DNA of 64,000 bases from Streptomyces tauricus (GTDB lineage: Bacteria; Actinomycetota; Actinomycetes; Streptomycetales; Streptomycetaceae). Below are positions 17,517-26,799 of this stretch, one piece after another. The stretch spans positions 124,001 through 188,000 of the forward strand of contig NZ_BMVY01000005.1 of assembly GCF_014650955.1 (NCBI RefSeq). The letters are read 5' to 3'. Positions within the stretch are counted from its first letter, which is position 1. Each line of letters begins with the position of its first letter. Both the position numbers and the translations under genes were made by a program. The notes under the pieces were generated by a model. The model searched no databases. It saw nothing but the letters and a program-made list of their open reading frames with translations, and was not told the DNA's origin.

Positions 17517-17660
17517 CCGGGGCCCGCCTCGGGGGCCGCCGCCCCCGGACCCCCCGCCATCGCGCTGAACGCGCTCGTCCTCAAACGCCGGACGGGCCAA
17601 AAGGCAAACGCCGGCCGGGATGAAGGGCAGGGGCGCAGCCCCGCTCTTCAGGGGGCGCGG
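17517..17660. repeat. Half copies of two Streptomyces intergenic repeats
   Basis: After the dehydrogenase stop there are a GC-rich hairpin near 17530-17560, one arm of the ctcaaacgccggacgggc element (17580-17597) and one gggcgcggggaactgcgc copy (17653-17670 region). It probably acts as a terminator. The stretch up to 17779 holds nothing else I can identify. Confidence 0.6.
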
Positions 17661-17779
17661 GGAACTGCGCGACCAGCCCCCCACCGGCCCGCACCCGACA
17701 GCGCACCCCCACCGCTCCCGGCCGGAGGGCCCGTTCCCATCCCCGGGAGCGGGCCCTCGTACGTCGTTAAGGTGAACCC

Positions 17780-19078
17780 ATGCGCACACCGCCCCGCTTC
17801 GACCGCGGACACACCGACGACCTCATGTCCTTCCTGGCGGCGAGCCCGTCCCCGTACCACGCGGTGGCGAACGCCGCCGAGCGGCTGGAGAAGGCCGGCT
17901 TCCGCCAGGTCGCGGAGACCGACGCGTGGGACGGGACCACCGGCGGGAAGTACGTGCTGCGCGGCGGCGCGATCGTGGCCTGGTACGTGCCGGAGGGCGC
18001 CGAGCCGCACACCCCTTTCCGTATCGTCGGGGCGCACACCGACTCCCCCAACCTGCGGGTGAAGCCCCGCCCCGACAACGGCGGGCACGGCTGGAGACAG
18101 GTCGCGGTCGAGGTCTACGGCGGTCCGCTGCTCAACTCCTGGCTGGACCGCGACCTCGGACTGGCCGGCCGGCTGTCGCTGCGGGACGGTTCGACGCGGC
18201 TCGTGAACATCGACCGCGCGCTGCTGCGGGTGCCGCAGCTCGCCATCCACCTGGACCGTTCCGTCACCGCCGAGGGCCTCAAGCTCGACAAGCAGCGGCA
18301 TCTGCAGCCCGTCTGGGGCCTCGGCGACGACGTGCACGACGGCGATCTGATCCGCTTCCTGGAGCAGGAGGCCTCGATCCCCGAGGGCGAGACCATCGGC
18401 TGGGACCTGATGGTCCACTCGATCGAGCCGCCCGCCTACCTGGGCCGCGACAAGGACCTCCTCGCGGGCCCGCGCATGGACAACCTGCTGTCCGTGCACG
18501 CCGGTACGGCGGCGCTGGCGGCCGTGGCCACCGCCGAGGAGACCCTGCCGTACATCCCGGTCCTCGCCGCCTTCGACCACGAGGAGAACGGCTCCCAGTC
18601 CGACACGGGCGCGGACGGCCCGCTGCTCGGCAGCGTGCTGGAACGTTCGGTCTTCGCGCGCGGAGGGTCGTACGAGGACAAGGCGCGTGCCTTCGCGGGC
18701 ACCGTCTGTCTCTCCTCCGACACGGGCCACGCCGTGCACCCCAACTACGCGGAGCGGCACGACCCGACGCACCACCCGCGCGCGGGCAAGGGCCCGATCC
18801 TCAAGGTGAACGTCAACAACCGCTACGCCACGGACGGTTCGGGCCGCGCGGTCTTCGCCACGGCCTGCGACAAGGCCGGAGTGCCCTTCCAGACCTTCGT
18901 CTCCAACAACTCCATGCCCTGCGGCACGACCATCGGCCCCATCACGGCGGCCCGCCACGGCATCAAGACGGTCGACATCGGCGTGGCCATCCTGTCGATG
19001 CACAGCGCCCGCGAACTGTGCGGCGCGGACGACCCGTTCCTGCTGGCGAACGCACTGGTGGCGTTCCTGGAGGGCTAA
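17780..19078 (+). CDS. apeB: M18 family aspartyl aminopeptidase
   Basis: 432 residues, typical length. Zinc-ligand motifs of the M18 clan are present: GAHTDSPNL (83-91), DHEENGSQS (near 266), LSSDTGHAVHPNY, and near the end SMHSARELCG. Members remove N-terminal acidic residues from peptides in the cytoplasm using two zinc ions in a dodecameric shell. AAGGTG lies 6 bases before the ATG. The protein carries no signal peptide. Confidence 0.95.
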   Translation: MRTPPRFDRGHTDDLMSFLAASPSPYHAVANAAERLEKAGFRQVAETDAWDGTTGGKYVLRGGAIVAWYVPEGAEPHTPFRIVGAHTDSPNLRVKPRPDNGGHGWRQVAVEVYGGPLLNSWLDRDLGLAGRLSLRDGSTRLVNIDRALLRVPQLAIHLDRSVTAEGLKLDKQRHLQPVWGLGDDVHDGDLIRFLEQEASIPEGETIGWDLMVHSIEPPAYLGRDKDLLAGPRMDNLLSVHAGTAALAAVATAEETLPYIPVLAAFDHEENGSQSDTGADGPLLGSVLERSVFARGGSYEDKARAFAGTVCLSSDTGHAVHPNYAERHDPTHHPRAGKGPILKVNVNNRYATDGSGRAVFATACDKAGVPFQTFVSNNSMPCGTTIGPITAARHGIKTVDIGVAILSMHSARELCGADDPFLLANALVAFLEG

Positions 19079-19246
19079 GGAAGTCCCCAACTGGCGGGTC
19101 CGGTCAACGAATCAGCCCACGGGTCGCTTCCCTGACGTCCCGTCCGCCCCTGCATGGAGGCGCCGGGTCCGGGTACCCGCACTGGGCCCGGGGACGTACG
19201 GTCTCCGGGCCCGGCACGAGACCGTGCGCAACAGGAGGCGACATCC

Positions 19247-19495
19247 ATGGGCCTGGGCGGATGCATCATTCTGATCGCCGCAGGGGCGATCCTCACCTTC
19301 GCGACCGACTGGGACATGCAGGGGGTCAACCTCGACCTGGTCGGCGTCATCTTCATGATCGTCGGCCTGATCGGCGTGGCGACCTTCGTCAGCATCTCCA
19401 AGCGTCGGAGGGCCGTCGTAGCGCCGCCGACCACCACCACGACGGTGGTCGACGACCGTCGCCACAGCGGCTACAGCGACGGCTACGGCGGCTGA
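19247..19495 (+). CDS. DUF6458 small membrane protein
   Basis: 82 residues with two hydrophobic helices (GCIILIAAGAILTFAT and LVGVIFMIVGLIGVATFV), a basic turn KRRR and a Thr/Val and Gly/Tyr-rich cytoplasmic tail. AGGAGG lies 9 bases ahead of the ATG, which settles the start. The family is common in Streptomyces; its function is unknown. Confidence 0.85.
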   Translation: MGLGGCIILIAAGAILTFATDWDMQGVNLDLVGVIFMIVGLIGVATFVSISKRRRAVVAPPTTTTTVVDDRRHSGYSDGYGG

Positions 19496-19669
19496 CGGCC
19501 GCACGCGTCACCTGATCCGGCACCTGATATCCGTCACCCGAGGCGACTTCGCGTCGACCGGGATGAGTCAGGTCGCCGCGGTATGTCCGGGGCGGGGCGG
19601 GTGGGGCGGGTGGGCCGATCGGTTCCGGCCCCCGCTCCCTCCGTCGCCGTCGCCGTCGCCGTCGCGCGG

Positions 19670-20098
19670 TCATGGTGCCGCCGGACGCGGGACGGACAGG
19701 TCGAACCAGACCGCCTTGCCCTCCGGGTGGGTCTGCCCGCCGTAAAGGATGTCCGGACCGTGGCCCCAGCGGCCCTCCGTGAGGCTGTCCACCAGATACA
19801 GGCCCCGGCCACCGCCCCGCTCCCACGACTCGGCCGACAGTTCCCTCATCACCGGCGGGTTCTCGTCCCCGTCGTACACCACCACCCGCACCTTCCCCTC
19901 CTCCACCGCCAGCCACAGCACGGTGCCGTCGCCTTTGGCGTGTACGCAGGCGTTGGTGACGAGTTCGGAGGTACAGAGGATCGCGTCGTCCACAAGGCCG
20001 CGGTCCAGTTCCAGGACGCGCAGGACGGTGGCGACGAACTCGCGGGCGATGTGGGGGGAGGTCTCGCGAGGTGGGCAGATGAGGGTGTACGAGGGCAT
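19670..20098 (-). CDS. Anti-sigma-like ATP-binding regulator
   Basis: 142 residues, a single GHKL ATPase domain with the N box SELVTNACVHA (about 45-55) and G box GGRGLYLVDSL (about 102-112). Proteins of this size in Streptomyces resemble RsbW/SpoIIAB anti-sigma kinases. Here it is divergent from an XRE regulator followed by DUF397, an arrangement repeated many times in Streptomyces genomes, where such sets affect development and antibiotic production. The partner sigma factor is not encoded nearby. Confidence 0.85.
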   Translation of the reverse strand: MPSYTLICPPRETSPHIAREFVATVLRVLELDRGLVDDAILCTSELVTNACVHAKGDGTVLWLAVEEGKVRVVVYDGDENPPVMRELSAESWERGGGRGLYLVDSLTEGRWGHGPDILYGGQTHPEGKAVWFDLSVPRPAAP

Positions 20099-20270
20099 GG
20101 GGCATCGACTCCGGTGAGGGGTGAGGGGTTCACGCAGACCCGGCCGCGTTGCTGTCCGGCGCCCCGGGGTCGACCGGCCGGGGTGGCGCTTCCAACGGGG
20201 TTTCGGCGTGCGGGAGCTGCGGATGAGTGACCACATGGGCACTCTCCGTGAGTACGATGACGACGGTAGC

Positions 20271-20285
20271 GGTGATAATTACACC
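20271..20285 (+). promoter_or_regulatory. Likely -10 region and inverted repeat before the XRE gene
   Basis: GATAAT (20274-20279) sits within GGTG-7-CACC (20271-20285), about 60 bases upstream of the XRE start. A repressor site over the -10 box would give autoregulation. Confidence 0.45.
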
Positions 20286-20335
20286 CACGCAACCTCGTCG
20301 GAAGAACTGCACCCTCACGTGATAGGGAAGACGCC

Positions 20336-21181
20336 ATGCCACCGAGGACAGCCCCCACCGCGCGGCAGCTGCGTATTGGTGCTGAGCTGCGCAGACTGCG
20401 CGAGGCCGCAGGTGTGGTGTCCCGCGACGCGGCCGGGCTCCTCGGCACGAGCCAGGCGCAGATCAGCAACATCGAGGCCGGGAAGAACGGCATCAGCGAA
20501 GCGCGGCTGCGCAGACTCGCTCACATCTACGCATGCGACGATGCCCAACTCGTCGACGCGCTGGCGGAGATGGCGAACACCCAGGGACAGGGCTGGTGGG
20601 AGGAGTACCGCGGCATTCTGCCTCCTGCGGCCCCCGACCTTGCCGAGCTGGAACATCACGCGTCGTACGTGCGGACGTTCCAGGTTGTGCACATCCCCGG
20701 CGTCCTGCAGACCGAAGAACACGTGCGCGCGGCATCGATCTTCGTGGAACCTGATCTTCCAGAGGTTGATCGAGAGGCTCGCGTCACGTTCCGGATGCGG
20801 CGCCAGCAGGTGCTCGACACCGGAACGCCCTATGACGTCATCATCCACGAGGCGGCGCTACGCATGCTTGTCGGTGGCGGAAACGTAGCCCGAACTCAGC
20901 TTGAGCACATCGTCCATGTGGCCGAGAGGGACAGCGTCTCGATCCGCGTCATCCCCTTCACTGTCGACGGTTTCGCAGGTGCGGGGCATGCCATGCAGTA
21001 CGTCGGCGGATCCGTCCCTCAACTGGACACCGTGCAACTCGACTCCACACACGGAGCCGTTTTCATAGACGACCCCGCCCAACTGCACCGCTACAGAGCC
21101 CGCTGGGAACGCGTTGACAGCGCCGCCGACCCACAGGACGCTTCGCTCGACCTCATCCGCCGTATCACCCAAGAACTCTGA
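20336..21181 (+). CDS. XRE-type regulator with DUF5753 domain
   Basis: 281 residues. The N-terminal helix-turn-helix (about 12-66; SRDAAGLLGTSQAQISNIEAG) is followed by a DUF5753 domain (about 90-275; VRTFQVVHIPGVLQTEEHVRA and VIIHEAALRMLVGG). Relatives include the WhiJ-type regulators, which usually pair with a small DUF397 protein, as here. The local sequence is slightly less GC-rich than its neighbours. It is divergent from the anti-sigma-like ATPase gene. Confidence 0.92.
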   Translation: MPPRTAPTARQLRIGAELRRLREAAGVVSRDAAGLLGTSQAQISNIEAGKNGISEARLRRLAHIYACDDAQLVDALAEMANTQGQGWWEEYRGILPPAAPDLAELEHHASYVRTFQVVHIPGVLQTEEHVRAASIFVEPDLPEVDREARVTFRMRRQQVLDTGTPYDVIIHEAALRMLVGGGNVARTQLEHIVHVAERDSVSIRVIPFTVDGFAGAGHAMQYVGGSVPQLDTVQLDSTHGAVFIDDPAQLHRYRARWERVDSAADPQDASLDLIRRITQEL

Positions 21182-21191
21182 AAGGCCCCCT

Positions 21192-21374
21192 ATGTCTTCC
21201 GATGTCCACTGGCAGAAGTCGTCGTTCTCCGGGGGCGGTGGCGATGAGGACTGCCTGGAGATATCCGCCACCCCCGCCACCCTCCACCTCCGCGAGAGCG
21301 ACACCCCGGACGCAATCCTCTCGCCCACCCCCGCCGCCCTGAACGCGCTGCTCACGGCAGTGAAACGTCGGTGA
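21192..21374 (+). CDS. DUF397 protein
   Basis: 60 residues beginning MSSDVHWQKSSFSG. W.KSSFSGG...CLE and the later LRES are the family signature. These small proteins are thought to bind and modulate the XRE partner encoded just upstream (10 bases away). Confidence 0.93.
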   Translation: MSSDVHWQKSSFSGGGGDEDCLEISATPATLHLRESDTPDAILSPTPAALNALLTAVKRR

Positions 21375-21378
21375 CGGC

Positions 21379-21777
21379 TCAGCGCAACGCATGCCCCGTC
21401 GTCACGTCCACATGATCCGGCACCTCGTCGTGGCGGTCCCCGACCGTGGACGTCCCGGTGGGTTCGAGGAGCAGGATCTCGGTCGGTACGGGGGCGTACG
21501 GTTTGTGCTCCGTGCCGCGCGGGACCGTGAAGACACTGCCCCTGGGCAGGACGACCGTGCGCTCGCCGGCCGCTTCGCGCAGCGCGATGTGCAGTTCGCC
21601 GTCCAGGACCAGGAAGAACTCGTCGGTGTGGTCGTGAACGTGCCAGAGGTGTTCACCCTCGACCTTGGCCACGCGGACGTCGTAGTCGTTGACGGCGGTG
21701 ACGATACGAGGACTCCACCGCTCGGTGAACGAGGCCAGGGCGGCGGACAGGGCGACAGGTTCCGTGGGTGCGCTCAT
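21379..21777 (-). CDS. Single-domain cupin protein
   Basis: 132 residues with the first cupin motif HVHDHTDEFFLVLDGEL (about 46-62) and the second PRGTEHKPY (about 85-95). The two His and the Glu form a metal site. Function is not set by the family. It overlaps no gene but ends 4 bases from the DUF397 stop, facing it, so the two transcripts meet. Confidence 0.85.
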   Translation of the reverse strand: MSAPTEPVALSAALASFTERWSPRIVTAVNDYDVRVAKVEGEHLWHVHDHTDEFFLVLDGELHIALREAAGERTVVLPRGSVFTVPRGTEHKPYAPVPTEILLLEPTGTSTVGDRHDEVPDHVDVTTGHALR

Positions 21778-21829
21778 ACCGTCATCGTCGGCGATGGCGC
21801 ACGGCTCGGACGAGTGCTAGAAATCGCAC

Positions 21830-22855
21830 ATGCCGCATGGATCCTCGCACCGGCCCGCGCACCGGCCCGCGCACCGGTCCGCGCACCGCGTCGCCGTGAT
21901 CGTCGACGAGGGCACCAACCCCTTCGAGGTCGGGATCGCGACCGAGCTGTTCGGCCTGCCCCGCCCCGAACTCGGGCTTCCGGTACCCCTCTACGAGCTG
22001 ACGCTCTGCACGCCCACCCCCGAGATCCGGATGAACCACGGCTTCTTCACGCTGAGCGGGGTGCCCGGGCTCGAAGCGGCGGACACCGCGGACACCCTCG
22101 TCGTCCCCGGCCGCCCCGACAACGTCGTACCGCGCGGCGAGGCCGTCCTCGACGCCGTCCGGCGCGCCCACGCGCGGGGCGCCCGCGTCGTGAGCCTGTG
22201 CACCGGCAGCTTCGCGCTCGCCGAGGCCGGGATCCTGGACGGGCGCCGGGCCACCACCCACTGGCACTGGGCCGACCTCTTCCGTGAGCTGCACCCGAAG
22301 GTCCTCCTGGAGCCGGACGTCCTGTTCGTGGACGAGGGGGACGTACTGACGGCGGCGGGCAGCGCGGCGGCCCTCGACCTCGGGCTGTACATCGTCCGGC
22401 GCGACCACGGCGCCGAGATCGCAAACGCCGTGTCCCGGCGGCTCCTCTTCGCCGCCCACCGCGACGGCGGCCAGCGGCAGTTCATCGAACGACCGCTCCC
22501 CGACATACCCGACGAGTCACTGGCGCCGCTCCTCGCCTGGGCCGGCGAACGGATCAGCGAGCCCTTGACGGTCACGGACCTCGCGACGCGCGCGGCGGTC
22601 AGCCCGGCCACGCTGCACCGCCGTTTCCAGGCCCAGCTCGGTACGACCCCGCTGGCGTGGCTGACGGCCGAGCGAGTGGCGCTGGCCTGCCGGCTCATCG
22701 AACGTGGCGAGGAACGGCTCGACATCGTGGCGCGGCGCAGCGGCCTCGGCACCGCCGCCAACCTGCGCGTACGGCTGCGCCGCGAGACGGGACTCAGCCC
22801 GACGGCCTACCGGCGGCGTTTCGGACCCTCCGCCGGGGAAGCGCTAAGAGCATGA
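21830..22855 (+). CDS. GlxA-type AraC regulator with DJ-1/PfpI sensing domain
   Basis: 341 residues. Residues 20-195 form a DJ-1/PfpI amidotransferase-like domain (VSLCTGSFALAEAGIL at the nucleophile elbow). The last ~90 residues are an AraC pair of helix-turn-helices (ATLHRRFQAQLGTTPLAWL and RLRRETGLSPTAYRRRF). The N-terminus has a His-Arg-Pro-Ala repeat (SHRPAHRPAHRSAH). It is likely to control neighbouring metabolic genes. Its stop overlaps the next start (ATGA at 22852-22855). Confidence 0.92.
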   Translation: MPHGSSHRPAHRPAHRSAHRVAVIVDEGTNPFEVGIATELFGLPRPELGLPVPLYELTLCTPTPEIRMNHGFFTLSGVPGLEAADTADTLVVPGRPDNVVPRGEAVLDAVRRAHARGARVVSLCTGSFALAEAGILDGRRATTHWHWADLFRELHPKVLLEPDVLFVDEGDVLTAAGSAAALDLGLYIVRRDHGAEIANAVSRRLLFAAHRDGGQRQFIERPLPDIPDESLAPLLAWAGERISEPLTVTDLATRAAVSPATLHRRFQAQLGTTPLAWLTAERVALACRLIERGEERLDIVARRSGLGTAANLRVRLRRETGLSPTAYRRRFGPSAGEALRA

Positions 22856-23346
22856 AATTCCTCGTACGCGACCGGCTCCTGGGTATCGGTGACGACTACT
22901 GGATCGAGGACGAACAGGGCCGCAAGGCCTACCTCGTCGACGGCAAGGCGATGCGGCTGCGGGACACCTTCGAGCTGAAGGACCGGCAGGGGCGCGTGCT
23001 GATCGACATCCACAAGAAGATGCTCGCCCTGCGGGACACGATGGTCGTCGAGCGGGACGGCGAGCTGCTGGCGACCATCCGCCGCAAACGGCTGTCGCTG
23101 CTGCGCAACCACTACCGGGTCGCGCTGGCGGACGGTACCGAGCTCGACGTCAGCGGCAAGATCCTCGACCGGGAGTTCGTGGTCGAGTACGACGGCGAAC
23201 TGCTCGCACTCATCTCGCGCCGGTGGCTGCGGGTGCGGGAGACGTACGGCGTCGAGGTCGTACGCGACGACGCGGATCCGGCGCTGCTGATCGCGGTGGC
23301 GGTCTGCGTGATCCACTTGGCGGAGCGGGAGTCCGAGTCGGACTGA
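22852..23346 (+). CDS. LURP-one-related protein
   Basis: 164 residues rich in beta strands (FLVRDRLLGIGDDYWIEDEQGRK, then repeated strands with KILDREFVVEYDGELLALISRRW), the tubby-like fold of LOR/LURP-one proteins. It ends with a hydrophobic helix (ALLIAVAVCVIHLAE), which suggests membrane contact. The ATG overlaps the GlxA-type gene, so the two are translationally coupled. Confidence 0.85.
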   Translation: MKFLVRDRLLGIGDDYWIEDEQGRKAYLVDGKAMRLRDTFELKDRQGRVLIDIHKKMLALRDTMVVERDGELLATIRRKRLSLLRNHYRVALADGTELDVSGKILDREFVVEYDGELLALISRRWLRVRETYGVEVVRDDADPALLIAVAVCVIHLAERESESD

Positions 23347-23412
23347 CAGTGCATTTCCCCCGCCGCCCCTACCCGTCCCGTACTCGGGGGCGCTGCCCCC
23401 GAACCCCCGCTC

Positions 23413-23479
23413 CTCAAACGCCGGACGGGCTGAGATGTCGCTGGACGGGCGGCACTCTTCAGCCCGTCCGGCGTTCGAG
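23413..23479. terminator. Intergenic palindrome (ctcaaacgccggacgggctga element) acting as terminator
   Basis: Arms 23413-23433 and 23459-23479 match at 20 of 21 positions around a 25-base loop. It lies between convergent genes. Half copies recur at 17580 and 25366, so this is a dispersed Streptomyces repeat as well as a likely terminator. Confidence 0.8.
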
Positions 23480-23580
23480 GACGAGCGCGTCAGCGCGATC
23501 AGGGGGCAAGGGGGCGCAGCCCCCATGACAGGGACGATGGGGGGAGGGTAGGGGCGGCGGGGGCGAGGAGAACGCCCGCC

Positions 23581-24375
23581 TCACCGCCGCGGCGTCGCAA
23601 CCCCCAGCGCCCGGTCCTTCAGCGCGGGGAACTGCTCCCGCGTCGCCGCCACCTTCGACGGGTCGAACTCCACCGTGAGGACCTCCTCGCCACCCCCCGC
23701 CTCAGCGAGAACCTCACCCCACGGATCAACCACGATCGAGTGACCGGCCTGCGGAACCCCCGCATGCGCCCCGGCCGTTCCACAGGCGAGCACATACGCC
23801 TGATCCTCGACGGCCCGCGCCTGAGCGAGCAGCGTCCAGTGCGAGCGCCGCCGCTCGGGCCACCCCGCGGAGACGACGAGCGTCTCGGCCCCGGCGTCGA
23901 CGAGCCCCCGGAACAGCTCGGGGAAGCGGAGGTCGTAGCAAGTAGCCAGCCCGACGGTTGTCTCGGGCAGCCGGACGGTGACCAGCTCCGAGCCGGCGCC
24001 CATCAGCACGGCCTCACCCTTGTCGAAGCCGAAGCGGTGGATCTTGCGGTACGTGGCGGCGAGGTCACCGGAGGGGGAGAAGACGAGAGAGGTGTTGTAC
24101 AGACCCCCGCCCGTCACCCGTTCGGGAATCGATCCCGCGTGCAGCCACACCCCCGCGTCGCTCGCCGCCTTGGCCATCACCTCGTACGTGGGCCCGTCGA
24201 GCGACTCGGCCTCGGTGCCGAACGATTCGTACGCGAAGGCGCCCGTCGTCCAGAGTTCGGGCAGGATCACCAGGTCGGAAGCGGTCTGTCGGCGTACCAG
24301 CGAGGCGACTCGCTGCCTGCGGGCGTCGACCGATTCGGCCTCGTCGACGTCGATCTGGAGGAGAGAGGCGCGCAC
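23581..24375 (-). CDS. Carbon-nitrogen hydrolase (nitrilase/omega-amidase family)
   Basis: 264 residues from a GTG start. The catalytic triad regions are seen: Glu in LILPELWTTGAF, Lys in ATYRKIHRF, and Cys in GLATCYDLRFPELF. The wording is that of the Nit/YafV-type amidases, which hydrolyse omega-amides such as 2-oxoglutaramate or deaminated glutathione. The GTG is chosen because the family starts with RASLLQID-type sequence. It is divergent from the mycothiol-dependent gene, and the two share a 154-base promoter region. Confidence 0.9.
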   Translation of the reverse strand: MRASLLQIDVDEAESVDARRQRVASLVRRQTASDLVILPELWTTGAFAYESFGTEAESLDGPTYEVMAKAASDAGVWLHAGSIPERVTGGGLYNTSLVFSPSGDLAATYRKIHRFGFDKGEAVLMGAGSELVTVRLPETTVGLATCYDLRFPELFRGLVDAGAETLVVSAGWPERRRSHWTLLAQARAVEDQAYVLACGTAGAHAGVPQAGHSIVVDPWGEVLAEAGGGEEVLTVEFDPSKVAATREQFPALKDRALGVATPRR

Positions 24376-24529
24376 ACTACCACCGTCCTGGCATTCGAGC
24401 CTTTGATACGGGCCTACGATCGTCACACGAAAGCACTGCCGGGGTGCCTCACAGCAGCGTAACTTAGCGTCCCAAGACACCCGCAGCCTGTGTACTGCCC
24501 GCGCCCAACCGCCCGAGGGGTCCCGTTCC

Positions 24530-25354
24530 GTGAGTCTGCATCCCAGCCTTCAGTCCTACGCCGACGCCTGGACGCACTCCATCGACGCGATATCCGATCT
24601 GGTGTCGCCGCTGGTGGAGGGTGAATGGAATCGGCGGACTCCATGCCCCGGCTGGTCGGTGCGCGACATCGTCTCCCATGTGATCGGCCTCGACTGCGAG
24701 GCGCTGGGCGATCCCCGGCCGATCCACACGCTGCCCCGCGACCTGTACCACGTGACGAACGAGCACCAGCGGTACATGGAAATGCAGGTCGACGTCCGCC
24801 GTCACCACACCGCTCCGGAGATGACCTCCGAGCTGGAGTACACGATCATCCGCCGCAACCGTCAGCTGCGTAACGAGTCGCGGCAGCCCGACACCCTGGT
24901 ACGCGGACCCCTCGGCACCGAGGTCACCCTCGAAGAGTCCATGCGCAACCGGGCGTTCGACCTCTGGGTGCACGAGCAGGACCTGCGCGTCACCCTCGGC
25001 AGGCCGGGCAACCTCGACTCCCCGGGTGCGTACGTCGCGCGCGACGTGCTGCTCAGCAGGCTCCCCAAGGTGGTGGCCAAGGACGCGGGCGCACCGGCGA
25101 ATTCGGCGGTCGTCTTCGACGTCCACGGACCCGTCGAGTTCCTGCGCACGGTCCGCGTCGACGCCGACGGTGTCGGCTCGATAGACGGTTCCCCCTCCCT
25201 CGGGCCGGCCGCCACCCTCGCCCTCGACTGGGAGACCTACTACCGCCTGGCCTGCGGCCGGGTGACCCCGGAAGCGGTCGCGGACCGCCTCAAAACAGAG
25301 GGCGACCCGGACCTGACGGCAGCAATCCTCCACCACTTCACGGTCACGCCGTAG
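24530..25354 (+). CDS. Maleylpyruvate isomerase-like mycothiol-dependent enzyme
   Basis: 274 residues, GTG start. The DinB-like N-terminal four-helix fold is recognisable by EWNRRTPCPGWSVRDIVSHVIGLD, where the His and later residues form the metal site of mycothiol S-transferases. The C-terminal SCP2-like part follows (about 170-265). The family uses mycothiol in place of glutathione. The real substrate here is unknown. Confidence 0.85.
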   Translation: MSLHPSLQSYADAWTHSIDAISDLVSPLVEGEWNRRTPCPGWSVRDIVSHVIGLDCEALGDPRPIHTLPRDLYHVTNEHQRYMEMQVDVRRHHTAPEMTSELEYTIIRRNRQLRNESRQPDTLVRGPLGTEVTLEESMRNRAFDLWVHEQDLRVTLGRPGNLDSPGAYVARDVLLSRLPKVVAKDAGAPANSAVVFDVHGPVEFLRTVRVDADGVGSIDGSPSLGPAATLALDWETYYRLACGRVTPEAVADRLKTEGDPDLTAAILHHFTVTP

Positions 25355-25365
25355 CCGGTCTTCGT

Positions 25366-25420
25366 TCAGCCCGTCCGGCGTTTGAGGACAAAGGGGGCGA
25401 GGGGGCGCAGCCCCCATGCA
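25366..25420. repeat. Half copy of the gcccgtccggcgtttgagga element
   Basis: Placed just after the mycothiol enzyme stop and before the convergent MFS stop; it continues into a GGGGGCGCAGCCCCC hairpin near 25398-25412 that can end transcription. Confidence 0.6.
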
Positions 25421-25476
25421 GTGAGGGGAAGGGTAGGGGCGGCGGGGGCGAAAAAAGGCCCCCGCACACCCACCGG

Positions 25477-26799
25477 CTACGCCGGCACATGCACCGTCTC
25501 CACCCGACTCGCCACCAACCGCTCCCGCTCCCGCCGAGCCGCCGGCTTCCGCAACCGCAGGATCTGGCTCAGCCCGAGCGCCTGCAGCACGAACACCGCC
25601 GAGAAGGCAACGGTGTAACTCCCCCCGGTGGCATCCAGCAGCACCCCCACCGCGAACAACGTCGTCATGGACGCGACGAACCCACCCATGTTGGTGATCC
25701 CGGACGCGGTCCCCTGCCGCTCGGGCGGATTCGCGGGCCGCGCGAAGTCGAACCCGATCATCGAAGCGGGCCCGCACGCACCGAGAACGACACACAGCAC
25801 GATCAGCAGCCACATCGGCGCGTGATCGGCGGGATACGCGAGCGTGGCGGCCCACATGACGGCCGTCGACAGGACCGTACCGAGCGCCAGCGGAAGCCGC
25901 GCCCCGTGGTGCCGGGCGACGATCTGCCCGTACACCAGGCCTGTCAGCATGTTGGAGAGCACGACGAGGGTGAGGAGTTCGCCGGCCGTCGCCCGGGACA
26001 GGCCCTGCGCCTCGACGAGGAACGGCAGCCCCCACAGCAGCAGGAACACCATCGCCGGGAACTGGGTCGTGAAGTGCACCCAGAGCCCGAGCCGGGTGCC
26101 GGGCTCCCGCCAGGACGCCGCGATCTGACGGCGTACGTAGGCGGCTCCCCGGTGCGGGAACGGCTCGGGCTCGTGGCCCTCGGGGTGGTCCTTGAGGAAC
26201 GCCAGCATCAGGACGAGTACGACGACACCGGCGACCGAGCTGCCCGCGAACGCGGCCGTCCAGCCGACTCCGTGCAGCAGCCGGGCCAGTACGAGCGTGG
26301 AGACGAGGTTGCCCGCCATGCCCACCAGACCGGCGAGCTGCGCGACCATCGGTCCGCGCCGGGCCGGGAACCAGCGCGAGCCGAGCCGCAGCACGCTGAT
26401 GAACGTCATCGCGTCACCGCACCCGAGCAGCGCGCGCGAGGCCAGCGCCGTCCCGTACGTCGGTGAGAACGCGAAGCCCAGCTGTCCGATCGTGAACAGC
26501 ACGACGCCGAAGGTCAGCACCTTCTTCGTGCCCAGCCGGTCGACCATCAGGCCGACGGGTATCTGCATGCCCGCGTAGACGAGGAGCTGGAGGATCGAGA
26601 AGGTCGAGAGCGCGGAGGCGTTGACGTGGAAGCGGTCGGCCGCGTCGAGACCCGCCACGCCCAGCGAGGTGCGGAAGATGACCGCGACGAAGTAGACGGA
26701 GACGCCGACGGACCAGACCGTGACGGCCCTGCGCCCACCCGGCGGATCCCCGGGGAGGCTCAGTGAGGACGACGAGGACGACGACGAGGACGAGCTCAT
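25477..26799 (-). CDS. MFS transporter
   Basis: 440 residues with 12 predicted helices. It starts with a run of serines. MVDRLGTKKVLTFG (after helix 2) is the usual MFS loop motif, and PANPPERQGTASGITNMGGFVAS lies near helix 10. The arrangement suggests a nitrate/sugar-acid or organic-anion type carrier, but the substrate cannot be read. Its ATG overlaps the GntR stop (ATGA), so the regulator and transporter form one operon. Confidence 0.9.
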   Translation of the reverse strand: MSSSSSSSSSSSLSLPGDPPGGRRAVTVWSVGVSVYFVAVIFRTSLGVAGLDAADRFHVNASALSTFSILQLLVYAGMQIPVGLMVDRLGTKKVLTFGVVLFTIGQLGFAFSPTYGTALASRALLGCGDAMTFISVLRLGSRWFPARRGPMVAQLAGLVGMAGNLVSTLVLARLLHGVGWTAAFAGSSVAGVVVLVLMLAFLKDHPEGHEPEPFPHRGAAYVRRQIAASWREPGTRLGLWVHFTTQFPAMVFLLLWGLPFLVEAQGLSRATAGELLTLVVLSNMLTGLVYGQIVARHHGARLPLALGTVLSTAVMWAATLAYPADHAPMWLLIVLCVVLGACGPASMIGFDFARPANPPERQGTASGITNMGGFVASMTTLFAVGVLLDATGGSYTVAFSAVFVLQALGLSQILRLRKPAARRERERLVASRVETVHVPA

